Assembly (NCBI GenBank): GCA_030145715.1
Contig: JAIXHQ010000013.1
Coordinates: forward strand, 1-64,000
Origin: Sphingopyxis sp.
Lineage (GTDB): Bacteria; Pseudomonadota; Alphaproteobacteria; Sphingomonadales; Sphingomonadaceae
Direction: 5' to 3'
Length of the DNA stretch: 64,000 nucleotides
Below, piece after piece: positions 21,426 through 30,504 of the stretch; the stretch's first letter is position 1; the number at the start of each line of letters is the position of its first letter. The notes beneath the pieces are model-generated. The model saw only the letters and a program-made list of their open reading frames with translations, ran no database searches and was not told the DNA's origin. The translations under genes and the position numbers were made by a program.

Positions 21426-21752
21426 TCAGGGCTTTGCTTCGCGTTCCATCGGAATGATGACCTCGTCGGGATGATAGGCGCCCAGTTTTTCGCGCACATA
21501 TTCCTCGGCGAGATCGGGGTCGACGCGCGTCCGGTCGAGCAGGTTGACCCGGTTTTGAAGTTCGTTCTGCTTCCGGGTCAACTCGCTCAGCACGACGCGC
21601 TGCTTTTCGACCGACTGGCCATAATCGCCCCAGGCATAGAGGCCGGTCGGACCGAAAATGATGTAGCCGATCATCGCCAGCACCACGATCACCGCGATCG
21701 CGGGACCGGCGGCGCGGTTCATCGATTTGCGGAATTTATGGCGCTGCGTCAT
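21426..21752 (-). CDS. FtsB/DivIC-like septum formation initiator
   Basis: This 108-residue protein has a short basic cytoplasmic start (MTQRHKFRKS), one membrane segment (about 15-37) and a coiled coil (about 50-85, KQRVVLSELTRKQNELQNRVNLL), which is the FtsB/DivIC layout of the divisome. The ATG at 21752 is preferred over 21800 because it starts the conserved part. The eno-ftsB-pdhA order on the minus strand is common in alphaproteobacteria. Confidence 0.8.
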   Translation of the reverse strand: MTQRHKFRKSMNRAAGPAIAVIVVLAMIGYIIFGPTGLYAWGDYGQSVEKQRVVLSELTRKQNELQNRVNLLDRTRVDPDLAEEYVREKLGAYHPDEVIIPMEREAKP

Positions 21753-21822
21753 TCCGGCCCTTGAATCAGAGTTGATTCGCGGCGTCAAGGCGTCGGCCAC
21801 CGGTTTTCAACCGTTCATCGCA

Positions 21823-22020
21823 TCACGACAGCCGCCAGAGATGCGGTGCCGTCTTGCAAAAGGACCCCAACTGCATGGCGCCCTCCCACAGCTCGACGCT
21901 GCGCCCGGCCGCCTGCCCCTGTGCGATCTGCAACGCAAAATCGGGGCTTTCCGCCTGGAAATCGATGCGCGTGGGTTCGTCCGAGGATTCGTCCTCGATC
22001 ATGATATGAAAGGACCGCAT
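21823..22020 (-). CDS. Small protein of unknown function
   Basis: This 65-residue protein begins MRSFHIMIEDESSDEPTRIDFQ and has no membrane segment. An alternative ATG at 22068 would give 81 residues. It resembles no family I can name. It lies between ftsB and eno on the same strand with normal codon usage, which supports it as a gene. The ~200 bases between it and eno hold no other feature. Confidence 0.5.
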   Translation of the reverse strand: MRSFHIMIEDESSDEPTRIDFQAESPDFALQIAQGQAAGRSVELWEGAMQLGSFCKTAPHLWRLS

Positions 22021-22221
22021 GTCGAATACCTTGATGACAGGAGCAGGTGCGACCCTCGCTCTTGTCATGTTTCGATCGGCTATCCGTATGAAACGGAGGG
22101 ACTGCGGGCATTAAGCCGGGACCACCAAAAGCCGGTCTGTGGAAAAACCGCAACCGTCGAGGGACAGCGTAACAGCTTTCGACCGACAGACCTAAGCAAT
22201 TCGGACCCGGCTTGATCTATG

Positions 22222-23568
<1,347 letters not shown>

Positions 23569-23696
23569 TCAGCGCAACCGTCGCGTAGGAATTTTGCACG
23601 GGGATGGAACCATTGGGCGCGCCTTGCTATATATTGGGACAGGACCAAAAGAGGTTGCCCGCTCGCGCGGCGCCCGACACGACAGAAGAGGACATA

Positions 23697-24245
23697 ATGA
23701 TGGCCAAAGCCGCTACTCCCGCGACGACCAAAGCCGCAGCTCCAAGTCCCAAGGCCCCTGCAAAGGCCGGCGCCACCAAGGCCGCGCCCGCTCGCAAGCC
23801 GGCCACCGTGAAGGCGACGCAGAATCACCCGATCCGCGATCAGATCGCCGCGACGCGCGACACGATCAAGACGGAAGCGTCGAAAAAGGCCGCCTCGCTC
23901 AAGGATGAAGCGGCGGCGCTGAAGAAACAGGCTTCGACCAAGGCGCGCGATGCGGCGACCAAGGGCAAGGACAAGGCGGCCGAAGCCGTCGGCAGCCTCG
24001 CCAAGCTGCTCGAAGACAGCGCCGGCACCGTCGATACCAAGTTCGGCAAGCAATATGGCGACTATGCCCGCTCGGCCGCGACGACCGTAGCCGGACTGGC
24101 CACGACGCTCGACAAAAAGGATCTGGACGAACTCGCCGCCTCGACCCGCGACATGGTCAAGAAGAACCCCGCGATCGCCGTCGGGGCCGCGACGGTGATC
24201 GGTTTCGTGCTTGCCCGGATGCTCAAGGGCAATTCGAACGATTGA
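23697..24245 (+). CDS. YqjD/ElaB-like (DUF883) membrane-anchored protein
   Basis: This 182-residue protein has an Ala/Lys/Pro-rich N-terminus (2-45), a long amphipathic, coiled-coil-prone middle (50-155) and a C-terminal membrane anchor (KKNPAIAVGAATVIGFVLARML, 157-178). This is the layout of YqjD/ElaB-type proteins, which in E. coli tie ribosomes to the membrane in stationary phase. GAGGA lies before the ATG at 23697. It begins a tight four-gene unit with holin-like and YqjK-like genes, matching the E. coli yqjDEK order. Confidence 0.7.
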   Translation: MMAKAATPATTKAAAPSPKAPAKAGATKAAPARKPATVKATQNHPIRDQIAATRDTIKTEASKKAASLKDEAAALKKQASTKARDAATKGKDKAAEAVGSLAKLLEDSAGTVDTKFGKQYGDYARSAATTVAGLATTLDKKDLDELAASTRDMVKKNPAIAVGAATVIGFVLARMLKGNSND

Positions 24246-24252
24246 CAAGGTC

Positions 24253-24717
24253 TTGGTTGCTTCCGACCCGAACAGTCCGCCGACCCCCAACGGGCGCAGC
24301 TTTGACGGCATAAGTCACGGCTACGCGCCCGACGGACGTCCGCTTGCCGACCCGCCCGTTCCGCTGGAAAAGATTGTCGGCGATGTCGTCGACAATCTTT
24401 CGGCGACGGCAAAGGCAGAGCTTGCGCTGCTGGAGGCGCGATCCGAACTTGCGCTGCACGGCGCGACATGGACGGCGGGTTGGGGAACATTGGCGGCGTC
24501 TGCGCTGGGCATCGCGATGCTCGCCCTCGCGTTCGGGGCGATCCTTGCCCTGGCACCGCATTTCGGGCCGTTAGCGGCGACATTGATGGTCGTGGCCGCC
24601 TTGCTGGTCGTGGCCGGCTTTGCCGGATGGCGCGCGCACAAAAGCTATGGCGACATCAGGACCGCGCTTCGCCGCGACCTGACGAACGAGGGAATCGACG
24701 ATGCCGCGGACGCGTAA
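24253..24717 (+). CDS. YqjE-like phage-holin-superfamily III membrane protein
   Basis: This protein of about 154 residues has a soluble Pro-rich start, a helical segment (LEKIVGDVVDNLSATAKAELALLEARSELALHG) and two hydrophobic helices (about residues 70-92 and 98-120), as in the YqjE/Phage_holin_3_6 family. The start is uncertain: a TTG at 24253 is used here, while an ATG at 24211 would overlap the previous gene by 35 bases. The 3' end overlaps the next gene by 17 bases. Confidence 0.7.
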   Translation: MVASDPNSPPTPNGRSFDGISHGYAPDGRPLADPPVPLEKIVGDVVDNLSATAKAELALLEARSELALHGATWTAGWGTLAASALGIAMLALAFGAILALAPHFGPLAATLMVVAALLVVAGFAGWRAHKSYGDIRTALRRDLTNEGIDDAADA

Positions 24718-25090
24718 CCGCCTGATCGCCGCCGCGCGCCGTTCGATGCTGCAACGCGCCGAACTCTATCGGCGTCTGGACGTCGCACGGGCCGCGCTCC
24801 GGCCCGGCGCGCTGGTGAGCCGGGGCAAATATCGCATCGACGCAGCGATCGACGATGCCGCGCACACGGTCAGCACGGGGTTTCGCAACAACCGCTTGCC
24901 GATCGCCCTCGCCGCGACGGCGGGCCTGGTTTGGCTGTTCCGCGATCCGATCAAGGATCATGCGCCCCGTCTGGTCCAGAAAATTCAGGATATGGTGGCG
25001 GACATCGCCGATCATTTTCGCGGCCCGGAGGATCGGGTGGACGAAGATGACAGCGAAGAATTGGAGGAAGATGATGAAGCCGTTCGGTGA
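24701..25090 (+). CDS. Small YqjK-position membrane protein
   Basis: This 129-residue protein has a basic N-terminus (MPRTRNRLIAAARRSMLQRAEL), one hydrophobic segment (about 68-80, LPIALAATAGLVWLF) and a very acidic tail (DEDDSEELEEDDE). It overlaps genes on both sides, so all are likely co-translated. Its position after the YqjE-like gene and its short basic start suggest a YqjK-like protein, but similarity is weak. Confidence 0.6.
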   Translation: MPRTRNRLIAAARRSMLQRAELYRRLDVARAALRPGALVSRGKYRIDAAIDDAAHTVSTGFRNNRLPIALAATAGLVWLFRDPIKDHAPRLVQKIQDMVADIADHFRGPEDRVDEDDSEELEEDDEAVR

Positions 25091-25430
25091 AACTGCCCGC
25101 GAGACGCGAGCGAAAGCGAGTGAGATTGCGGAAAAGACCGCCGAAAATGCACGGCTGACCGCCGAGGCGGCGAAGGCGCGCATTCAGGACGGCTATGGCC
25201 GCGCCCGCACCGCGACCGGCGATCTGGCCGCGAGGGCCAGCGAACAGGCGCATGTCGCTCGCGAAGCCGCCGGTGAAGCCTATGAAAAGGGCAAGGCGCA
25301 GGCGAAACGCGCGAACAGCAGGTTGAAGGACGTGGCCGAAAAACAGCCGCTGGCGCTTGTCGCCGGAGCGGTCGCGATTGGCGCGCTGCTGGGGTCCTTT
25401 CTGCCCAAGGGCCGCAAGGAAGAAGACTGA
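25071..25430 (+). CDS. Second YqjD-like (DUF883) anchored protein
   Basis: This 119-residue protein has a long Ala/Glu/Arg-rich helical region (10-90) and a C-terminal hydrophobic anchor followed by a charged end (PLALVAGAVAIGALLGSFLPKGRKEED). Two adjacent ATGs (25071, 25074) follow GGAGG. It is a paralog in layout of the protein at 23697 and closes the operon. Confidence 0.7.
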   Translation: MMKPFGETARETRAKASEIAEKTAENARLTAEAAKARIQDGYGRARTATGDLAARASEQAHVAREAAGEAYEKGKAQAKRANSRLKDVAEKQPLALVAGAVAIGALLGSFLPKGRKEED

Positions 25431-25513
25431 CCGACACTTGCCGTAAGGGCAAAGCACTGGTAGGGGCCGCGCCTCCTCCCCCCTCCCCGCGCTAGCCCGC
25501 AAGGAAAGCAGTC

Positions 25514-25738
25514 ATGAGCAAATTGCATCTCGTATTCGGTGGCCGCGTCGCCGATCCGCAAGGCCTCGATTTCACCGACCTTCACAACCTCGACGTCGTT
25601 GGCCTCTATCCCGATTACAAGTCGGCCGAAAAGGCATGGCGGAGCGCCGCGCAGCGCACGGTCGACGATGCCGAAATGAAATATGTCGTCGTCCACCTGC
25701 ACAAATTGCTGCAACCGGACGCGGACGCCGAAGCCTGA
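25514..25738 (+). CDS. DUF4170 family protein
   Basis: This 74-residue soluble protein has the DUF4170 pattern: LHLVFGGRV near the start, LDVVGLYPDYKSAEKAWRSAAQRTVDDAEMKYVV in the middle (quoted here in part as VVGLYPDYKSAEKAWRSAAQ) and a C-terminal VHLHKLL. The family is alphaproteobacterial and of unknown function. AAGGAAAG precedes the ATG. Confidence 0.85.
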   Translation: MSKLHLVFGGRVADPQGLDFTDLHNLDVVGLYPDYKSAEKAWRSAAQRTVDDAEMKYVVVHLHKLLQPDADAEA

Positions 25739-25742
25739 AATC

Positions 25743-25767
25743 GACGGCCCTTCGGGGCCGTCCTTTC
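25743..25767. terminator. Bidirectional rho-independent terminator
   Basis: GACGGCCC-TTCG-GGGCCGTC is a perfect 8-bp stem with a stable UUCG tetraloop followed by CTTTC. It sits between the convergent DUF4170 and complex I subunit genes and can serve both. Confidence 0.8.
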
Positions 25768-25768
25768 A

Positions 25769-26047
25769 TCAGCGGAAATTGTCGGCGTAGGCCTGAATCT
25801 TCAACGTGCGCACGGGCGTCGCGGCGACCTCTACCGCGATGCCGTTCTTTTCGGCATAGGCGACCGCTTCTTCGCGGCTGGCAAAGCCCAGGCGCAGTTG
25901 CCGCTGCGTATCGCCGCTGCCCGCCCAACCCATCAACGGATCGGCCTTGCGCGCTTCCGCAGGGGCAAATTCCAGCATCCAGCGTTGCGTCCCGGCACGG
26001 CCCGACTGCATCGCATTCTTGGGCTTTTGGAAAATACGCGCTTTCAT
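25769..26047 (-). CDS. ETC complex I subunit, NDUFS4-like
   Basis: This 92-residue protein is the alphaproteobacterial counterpart of the mitochondrial 18-kDa subunit NDUFS4: MKARIFQKPKNAMQSGRAGTQ at the start (ARIFQKPKNAMQSG), PLMGWAGSGDTQRQLRLGF in the middle and FASREEAVAYAEKNGI near the end. It is a supernumerary NADH dehydrogenase subunit associated with the peripheral arm. The start MKARIF is chosen over 26092 because it begins the conserved region. Confidence 0.88.
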   Translation of the reverse strand: MKARIFQKPKNAMQSGRAGTQRWMLEFAPAEARKADPLMGWAGSGDTQRQLRLGFASREEAVAYAEKNGIAVEVAATPVRTLKIQAYADNFR

Positions 26048-26113
26048 CGGGTTCGTCCTGTACTGGGGCCTGAACCGCTGCCTTAGCGGCAAGCGGCACG
26101 GGCGAAAAGAGGG

Positions 26114-28579
26114 CTATTGCGCATCGCGCCGCGCTTGCGCCGCTTTCGTCATCAATGTCGGGCGCGCATTCGCCGGATCGTCGGGCCAGCTATGCCGGGG
26201 ATAGCGCCCGCGCATCTCGCGCGCCACATCGTGCCAGCTACCACCCCAAAAGGACGCGAGGTCGCGCGTCGTCTGAATCGGGCGGTGCGCGGGCGATGTC
26301 AGCGCAAGGATCAGCGGCACCGGCGGATCGCCGATCGTCGGATGGCGCGACAGCCCGAACAATTCCTGCACCCGCACGCTGACCGTCGGGCCGCCATCGG
26401 CGCTGTAATCGATCGGATGCCGGCTACCGGCGGGCGTCGCATAATCGGCGGGCGCATATTTTTCGATCAATTGCCGCGCCGGCCAGTCGAGCATCGCCAT
26501 CATCGCATCGGCGAGCCGGCGGTCGCCGACATCGCGCAAACCCCGGCAACCGGCCAGCAGCGGCTCCAGCCATATGTCCAGACTGTCCGCGAGCGCGCCG
26601 GTCGACAGCGCATCGATGCCCGCGAACGACGCGCGATGCCGCAGCGCCTGAGCCGCCGGGCCCCATCCGATCACGCCCAACCCCTTGTCCCGCACGGCGA
26701 CCATGCGGACCGCGACGTCGCTCTCGACATTGTCGCCGCGCCCTGTCTGCCCGCTGGACAGCGCGATCGCGCCCAGCCGCCGTTCGCGGCGATGATCGAC
26801 GCGGTCGTTCGCGCTGTCATAGCTGCTTGCCGAATGGGCGACGATCCGACCGGCAAAAAGCGCCTCGACCTCCGCCTGATCGATCGGAGCCGCGGCAAGA
26901 ATGCGAACCCCCGCCGCATGTCCCTGCGCATCGGCGATCGCGATCCACTCGCTGCCCGCGATCGGATCGACCGGGTCGATGCGATAGGCGCGCCCGCCGG
27001 CGCTCAGATATTCGCCGCGCTGCCCCGCGCGCTGGCGCGCCACGCGGTCGGGCCAGGCGGTGGCGATCCAGCCGCCGATCGTACGCGGCGCGGCATCGCC
27101 CGCGCTCGCCGCCAGATTTTCCGCCACCGTCGCCAGCCGACGCGCCAACCGCCAGGCGCCTTCGGATCGATCGTTGCGCTGCCCGCGCCAGCGGCCCAGC
27201 CGCGCCTCGACATCGACGCCGCGACCGCCCAGCCCCGGCTCGGTCAGCAGAACCGCCAGCCGCCCCGCCATCTCGGCCTCGCCCGCGCGCGCCGCCTCGA
27301 TCAGCATATGCGCCAATGGCACCGGCAGCGGAATTGCGGCAAGCGCCTTGCCATGCGCAGAGATGCGCCCATCCTCCGCCAGCGCGCCGATCGCCTTCAG
27401 CCGCGCCTTGGCGTCCGCAATGGCGGCGGGCGACGGCGGGTCGAGCCAGCCAAGCTGACGCGCATCGACAATACCCCAGCTCGCACAGTCGAGGACGACC
27501 GGCATCAGGTCGTTTTCATGGATTTCCGGCGGATCATAGGGCGGCATGCCCGCCGTCGCCGCCGCCTCCCACAAGCGATAGGCGACCCCCTGCCCCTGCC
27601 GCGCGGCCCGGCCCGCCCGCTGCGTCGCCGACGCCTGGCTCGCGCGTTCGGTGACGAGCCGCGCGATGCCCGCCGCCTTGTCAAATCGCGGCCGCCGCGA
27701 CAGGCCCGCGTCGATCACGATCCGCACGCCGTCGATGGTCAGGCTGGTTTCGGCGATGCTCGTCGCCAGGATCAGCTTGCGCATCCCGCCGGGGTGGCGG
27801 ACCAGCGCCTTGCGCTGCAACGCCGGATCGATTTGCCCATGCAGACGGTGGACGACCAGCGGCAGGCGCGCTTCCTCGACCGCGACGGCGGCGCGTTCGA
27901 TGTCGGCGGCGCCCGGCAGAAAGGCCAGCATGTCGCCCTCCGCCCCGTCCGTCAGCGCCTGTCGGACCGCACCGAGCACCGATGCCTCCAGCCGGTCCTC
28001 GGCACGGCGTCCGATATGACGCAGGTCGAGCGGCCAGATCTTGCCCTCGCTTTTCACCACCGGCGCATTGCCCAGCAGCGCGCCGAAACGCGCGCCGTCG
28101 ACCGTCGCGGACATGGCGACCAGCCGCAGGTCGTCGCGCAGCCCCTGTTGCGCATCGATGGCAAGCGCCAGCGCGAAATCGCCGTCGAGGCTGCGTTCAT
28201 GGACTTCGTCGAACAGCACCGCCGACACGCCGGAAAGTTCGGGATCGGCCAGGATCCGGTTGCGGAACAGGCCGGGCGTCATCACCAGCAGCCGCGTTTC
28301 GGCCGACTGCTTGCTGTCGAGCCGCGTGGCATAGCCGACGATCCGGCCGACATCGGCGCCCATTTCCTCCGCGATCCGTTCGGCGGCGGCGCGCGCGGCG
28401 AGGCGCCTTGGCGACAACAGCCATATCGCGCCCCTGCACCAGGGTTGATCGAGCAGCGCCGGTGCGACGCGCGTCGTCTTGCCCGCACCGGGAGGCGCGA
28501 CGACGACGGCGTTGGGCTTCAGGACCAGCGCCGCCATGATGTCGGGCAGCACGGCGTCGATCGGCAGCGGCTGCGTCAT
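26114..28579 (-). CDS. hrpB: ATP-dependent RNA helicase HrpB
   Basis: This 821-residue DEAH-type helicase has Walker A APPGAGKTT (near 29-37), DEVHERS (near 124), SAT (MSATVDGARF) and helicase C motifs (ATSIAETSLTIDGV; QRAGRAARQG), then the HrpB C-terminal domain. HrpB is widespread in proteobacteria; its cellular substrate is not well defined. It forms a single minus-strand gene. Confidence 0.93.
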   Translation of the reverse strand: MTQPLPIDAVLPDIMAALVLKPNAVVVAPPGAGKTTRVAPALLDQPWCRGAIWLLSPRRLAARAAAERIAEEMGADVGRIVGYATRLDSKQSAETRLLVMTPGLFRNRILADPELSGVSAVLFDEVHERSLDGDFALALAIDAQQGLRDDLRLVAMSATVDGARFGALLGNAPVVKSEGKIWPLDLRHIGRRAEDRLEASVLGAVRQALTDGAEGDMLAFLPGAADIERAAVAVEEARLPLVVHRLHGQIDPALQRKALVRHPGGMRKLILATSIAETSLTIDGVRIVIDAGLSRRPRFDKAAGIARLVTERASQASATQRAGRAARQGQGVAYRLWEAAATAGMPPYDPPEIHENDLMPVVLDCASWGIVDARQLGWLDPPSPAAIADAKARLKAIGALAEDGRISAHGKALAAIPLPVPLAHMLIEAARAGEAEMAGRLAVLLTEPGLGGRGVDVEARLGRWRGQRNDRSEGAWRLARRLATVAENLAASAGDAAPRTIGGWIATAWPDRVARQRAGQRGEYLSAGGRAYRIDPVDPIAGSEWIAIADAQGHAAGVRILAAAPIDQAEVEALFAGRIVAHSASSYDSANDRVDHRRERRLGAIALSSGQTGRGDNVESDVAVRMVAVRDKGLGVIGWGPAAQALRHRASFAGIDALSTGALADSLDIWLEPLLAGCRGLRDVGDRRLADAMMAMLDWPARQLIEKYAPADYATPAGSRHPIDYSADGGPTVSVRVQELFGLSRHPTIGDPPVPLILALTSPAHRPIQTTRDLASFWGGSWHDVAREMRGRYPRHSWPDDPANARPTLMTKAAQARRDAQ

Positions 28580-28609
28580 GCCGGGGCCGTCATCGCCATC
28601 GATACGCGA

Positions 28610-29623
28610 TCAATAGGCGCGCGCGACCGCAAAGGCGACTGCCTCCGTCAGCGCCGACTTTGCCTGGCTGGCCCGAAAGCCGCCGATCGCATCGACGGCG
28701 CGCTGGCCATAATGGCGCGCGCGCGCCAGCGTGTCGGCAATCGTGTCATGCTTGCGGAGCAGCGCGGTGGCATGGGCCAGATCTTCGTCCGATGTCCTGT
28801 GGCCGGTGATCGCCAGCTTCCAGAAGGCGCGTTCTTCGGCATCGCCGCGCGCATAGGCCAGAATGACGGGCAAGGTCACCTTGCCGTCGCGAAAATCGTC
28901 GCCGACGCCCTTGCCCATCGTTTCGGCGTCCGAAACATAATCGATGGCATCGTCGACGAGCTGGAACGCGATGCCCAGGTTGCGGCCATAGGCGTCGAGC
29001 GCCGCCTCGGTCGCGTCGTCCCGTTCGGCGACGACCGCCGCGATCTTGCAGGCGGCGGCGAACAGCTCGGCGGTCTTGGCGTTGATGATCGAAAGATACT
29101 GGTCCTCGCTCGTTTCGATCCGGCGCTGCGCGGACAATTGGTTGACCTCACCCTCTGCGATCACCGCCGATGCGCGCGACAATATCTTGAGCACTTTCAG
29201 CGATCCGTCCTCGACCATCACTTCGAACGCGCGGCTGAACAGGAAATCGCCGACCAGCACCGACGCGCTGTTGCCCCAGATCAGGTTAGCGGTCTTGCGG
29301 CCGCGGCGCAGGTCGGATTTATCGACCACATCGTCGTGCAGCAGCGTCGCCGTATGGATGAACTCGACCGCCGCGGCCAGCTTGCAATGACGGCGCCCCG
29401 GATAGTCGAGCAGCTTGCCACAGGCGAGCGTCAGCATCGGCCGCATCCGTTTGCCGCCCCCGGCGATCAGATGACCGGCCAGTTCGGGGATCAGCGGCAC
29501 TTCGGACTGCATCCGGTCGAGAATGACCGAATTGACCTCGTTCATATCGGCGGCGACGAGCGCCATCATCGGGTCGAGCGAGGGCGGGCGATCGCCGTGG
29601 AGGAGGTGGATTTCGGCAGTCAT
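28610..29623 (-). CDS. ispB: Polyprenyl diphosphate synthase (octa/decaprenyl type)
   Basis: This 337-residue trans-prenyltransferase has both Asp-rich motifs: LLHDDVVD (Asp97, Asp98, Asp101) and QLVDDAIDYVSD (about 217-228), plus GGGKRMRPML near 55. It elongates farnesyl diphosphate to the ubiquinone side chain; in sphingomonads this would be the Q-10 tail, but chain length cannot be read safely from the sequence. The ATG at 29623 is used; the open frame to 29734 shadows the divergent promoter of the chorismate mutase gene. Confidence 0.88.
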   Translation of the reverse strand: MTAEIHLLHGDRPPSLDPMMALVAADMNEVNSVILDRMQSEVPLIPELAGHLIAGGGKRMRPMLTLACGKLLDYPGRRHCKLAAAVEFIHTATLLHDDVVDKSDLRRGRKTANLIWGNSASVLVGDFLFSRAFEVMVEDGSLKVLKILSRASAVIAEGEVNQLSAQRRIETSEDQYLSIINAKTAELFAAACKIAAVVAERDDATEAALDAYGRNLGIAFQLVDDAIDYVSDAETMGKGVGDDFRDGKVTLPVILAYARGDAEERAFWKLAITGHRTSDEDLAHATALLRKHDTIADTLARARHYGQRAVDAIGGFRASQAKSALTEAVAFAVARAY

Positions 29624-29732
29624 GACGGGGCGAGCCTTGGCGCCGCGATCACGATTTTGCAACGACTTTCGGCTTGCGTCCGCCCCCTTGCCGGTGCCAA
29701 GCGCATCAGGAGAAAAGAGGAGCCGCCGACCC

Positions 29733-30020
29733 ATGGACGACGAATTGAGCCGCTATCGCCAAAGCATCGACAATATCGACGCCGCGCTCGTCTATATGCT
29801 GGCCGAACGGTTCAAGGTGACAAAGGCGGTCGGCGAACTCAAGGCCCGCGGCGGCCTCCCCCCCGCCGATCCGGGCCGGGAAGAACGGCAGATCGAACGA
29901 TTGCGCAAACTGTCCCGCGACGCCGATCTCGATCCGGAATTCAGCGAAAAATTCCTCCGCTTCATCATCGACGAAGTCATCCGCCATCACGAACAGGCCA
30001 AGCGCGAACAGAACGCATGA
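29733..30020 (+). CDS. Chorismate mutase, AroQ type
   Basis: This 95-residue all-helical protein matches monofunctional AroQ mutases: LSRYRQSIDNIDAALVYMLAERFKVTKAVGELKA at the start (in short RQSIDNIDAALVYMLAERF) and a C-terminal helix ending IIDEVIRHHEQ. It rearranges chorismate to prephenate for Phe and Tyr synthesis. AAGAGGAG stands ahead of the ATG. It is divergent from the polyprenyl synthase gene. Confidence 0.88.
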   Translation: MDDELSRYRQSIDNIDAALVYMLAERFKVTKAVGELKARGGLPPADPGREERQIERLRKLSRDADLDPEFSEKFLRFIIDEVIRHHEQAKREQNA

Positions 30021-30092
30021 GGCGCGATGGAAGGCTGGCGCCCCTGCCCGGCATCGCCGCGACAGCCTAGAACAGGGTATTGCCGCGACGGG

Positions 30093-30464
30093 CTAGAACA
30101 GGCGCGACCCGTTTGGGACGGGCCGGTCCGGCGCGAACAGGATCACCGCGCCGTCTTCATCCGCGAAACCCAGCGTCAGCACCTCCGACATATATTTGCC
30201 GATCTGGCGCGGCGGAAAATTGACCACCGCCGCGACTTGCCGCCCGACCAATTCCTCTATTTCATAGCGGTCGACGATCTGCGCGCTGCTTTTCCGGATG
30301 CCGACGGCGCCGCCGAAATCGATCTTCAGCTTGAACGCGGGCTTGCGCGCCTCGGGAAACGGCTCGGCCTCGACGATCGTGCCGATGCGAACATCGACGC
30401 GCAGGAAATCGTCGAAGGTAATTTCGGGCGCCGCGACCGCGTCGGCGTCGTGATTTACGTGCAT
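30093..30464 (-). CDS. csaA: tRNA-binding protein, CsaA family
   Basis: This 123-residue protein has the OB-fold tRNA-binding domain of CsaA/Trbp111: FLRVDVRIGTIVEAEPFPEARKPAFKL near 21-47 (read as VDVRIGTIVEAEPFPEARKP), VGRQVAAVVNFPPRQIG and SEVLTLGFADE. CsaA is described as an export-related chaperone in Bacillus, and its tRNA-binding role is inferred from fold. It follows pccA by 40 bases and could be the last gene of that long minus-strand unit. Confidence 0.9.
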   Translation of the reverse strand: MHVNHDADAVAAPEITFDDFLRVDVRIGTIVEAEPFPEARKPAFKLKIDFGGAVGIRKSSAQIVDRYEIEELVGRQVAAVVNFPPRQIGKYMSEVLTLGFADEDGAVILFAPDRPVPNGSRLF

Positions 30465-30504
30465 TCCAACACCCTCCGCCGTTGCGATGACGCGAAGACG
30501 GCGC

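Noticed and set aside
23608-23640. General stress (EcfG) promoter upstream of the YqjD-like operon
   Set aside because: GGAACC is present, but no CGTT follows at 16-17 bases, so the pattern is incomplete.
26117-30070. 1317-codon open frame on the plus strand opposite hrpB and the polyprenyl synthase
   Set aside because: The translation is Arg-rich low-information sequence, while the opposite strand encodes complete families.
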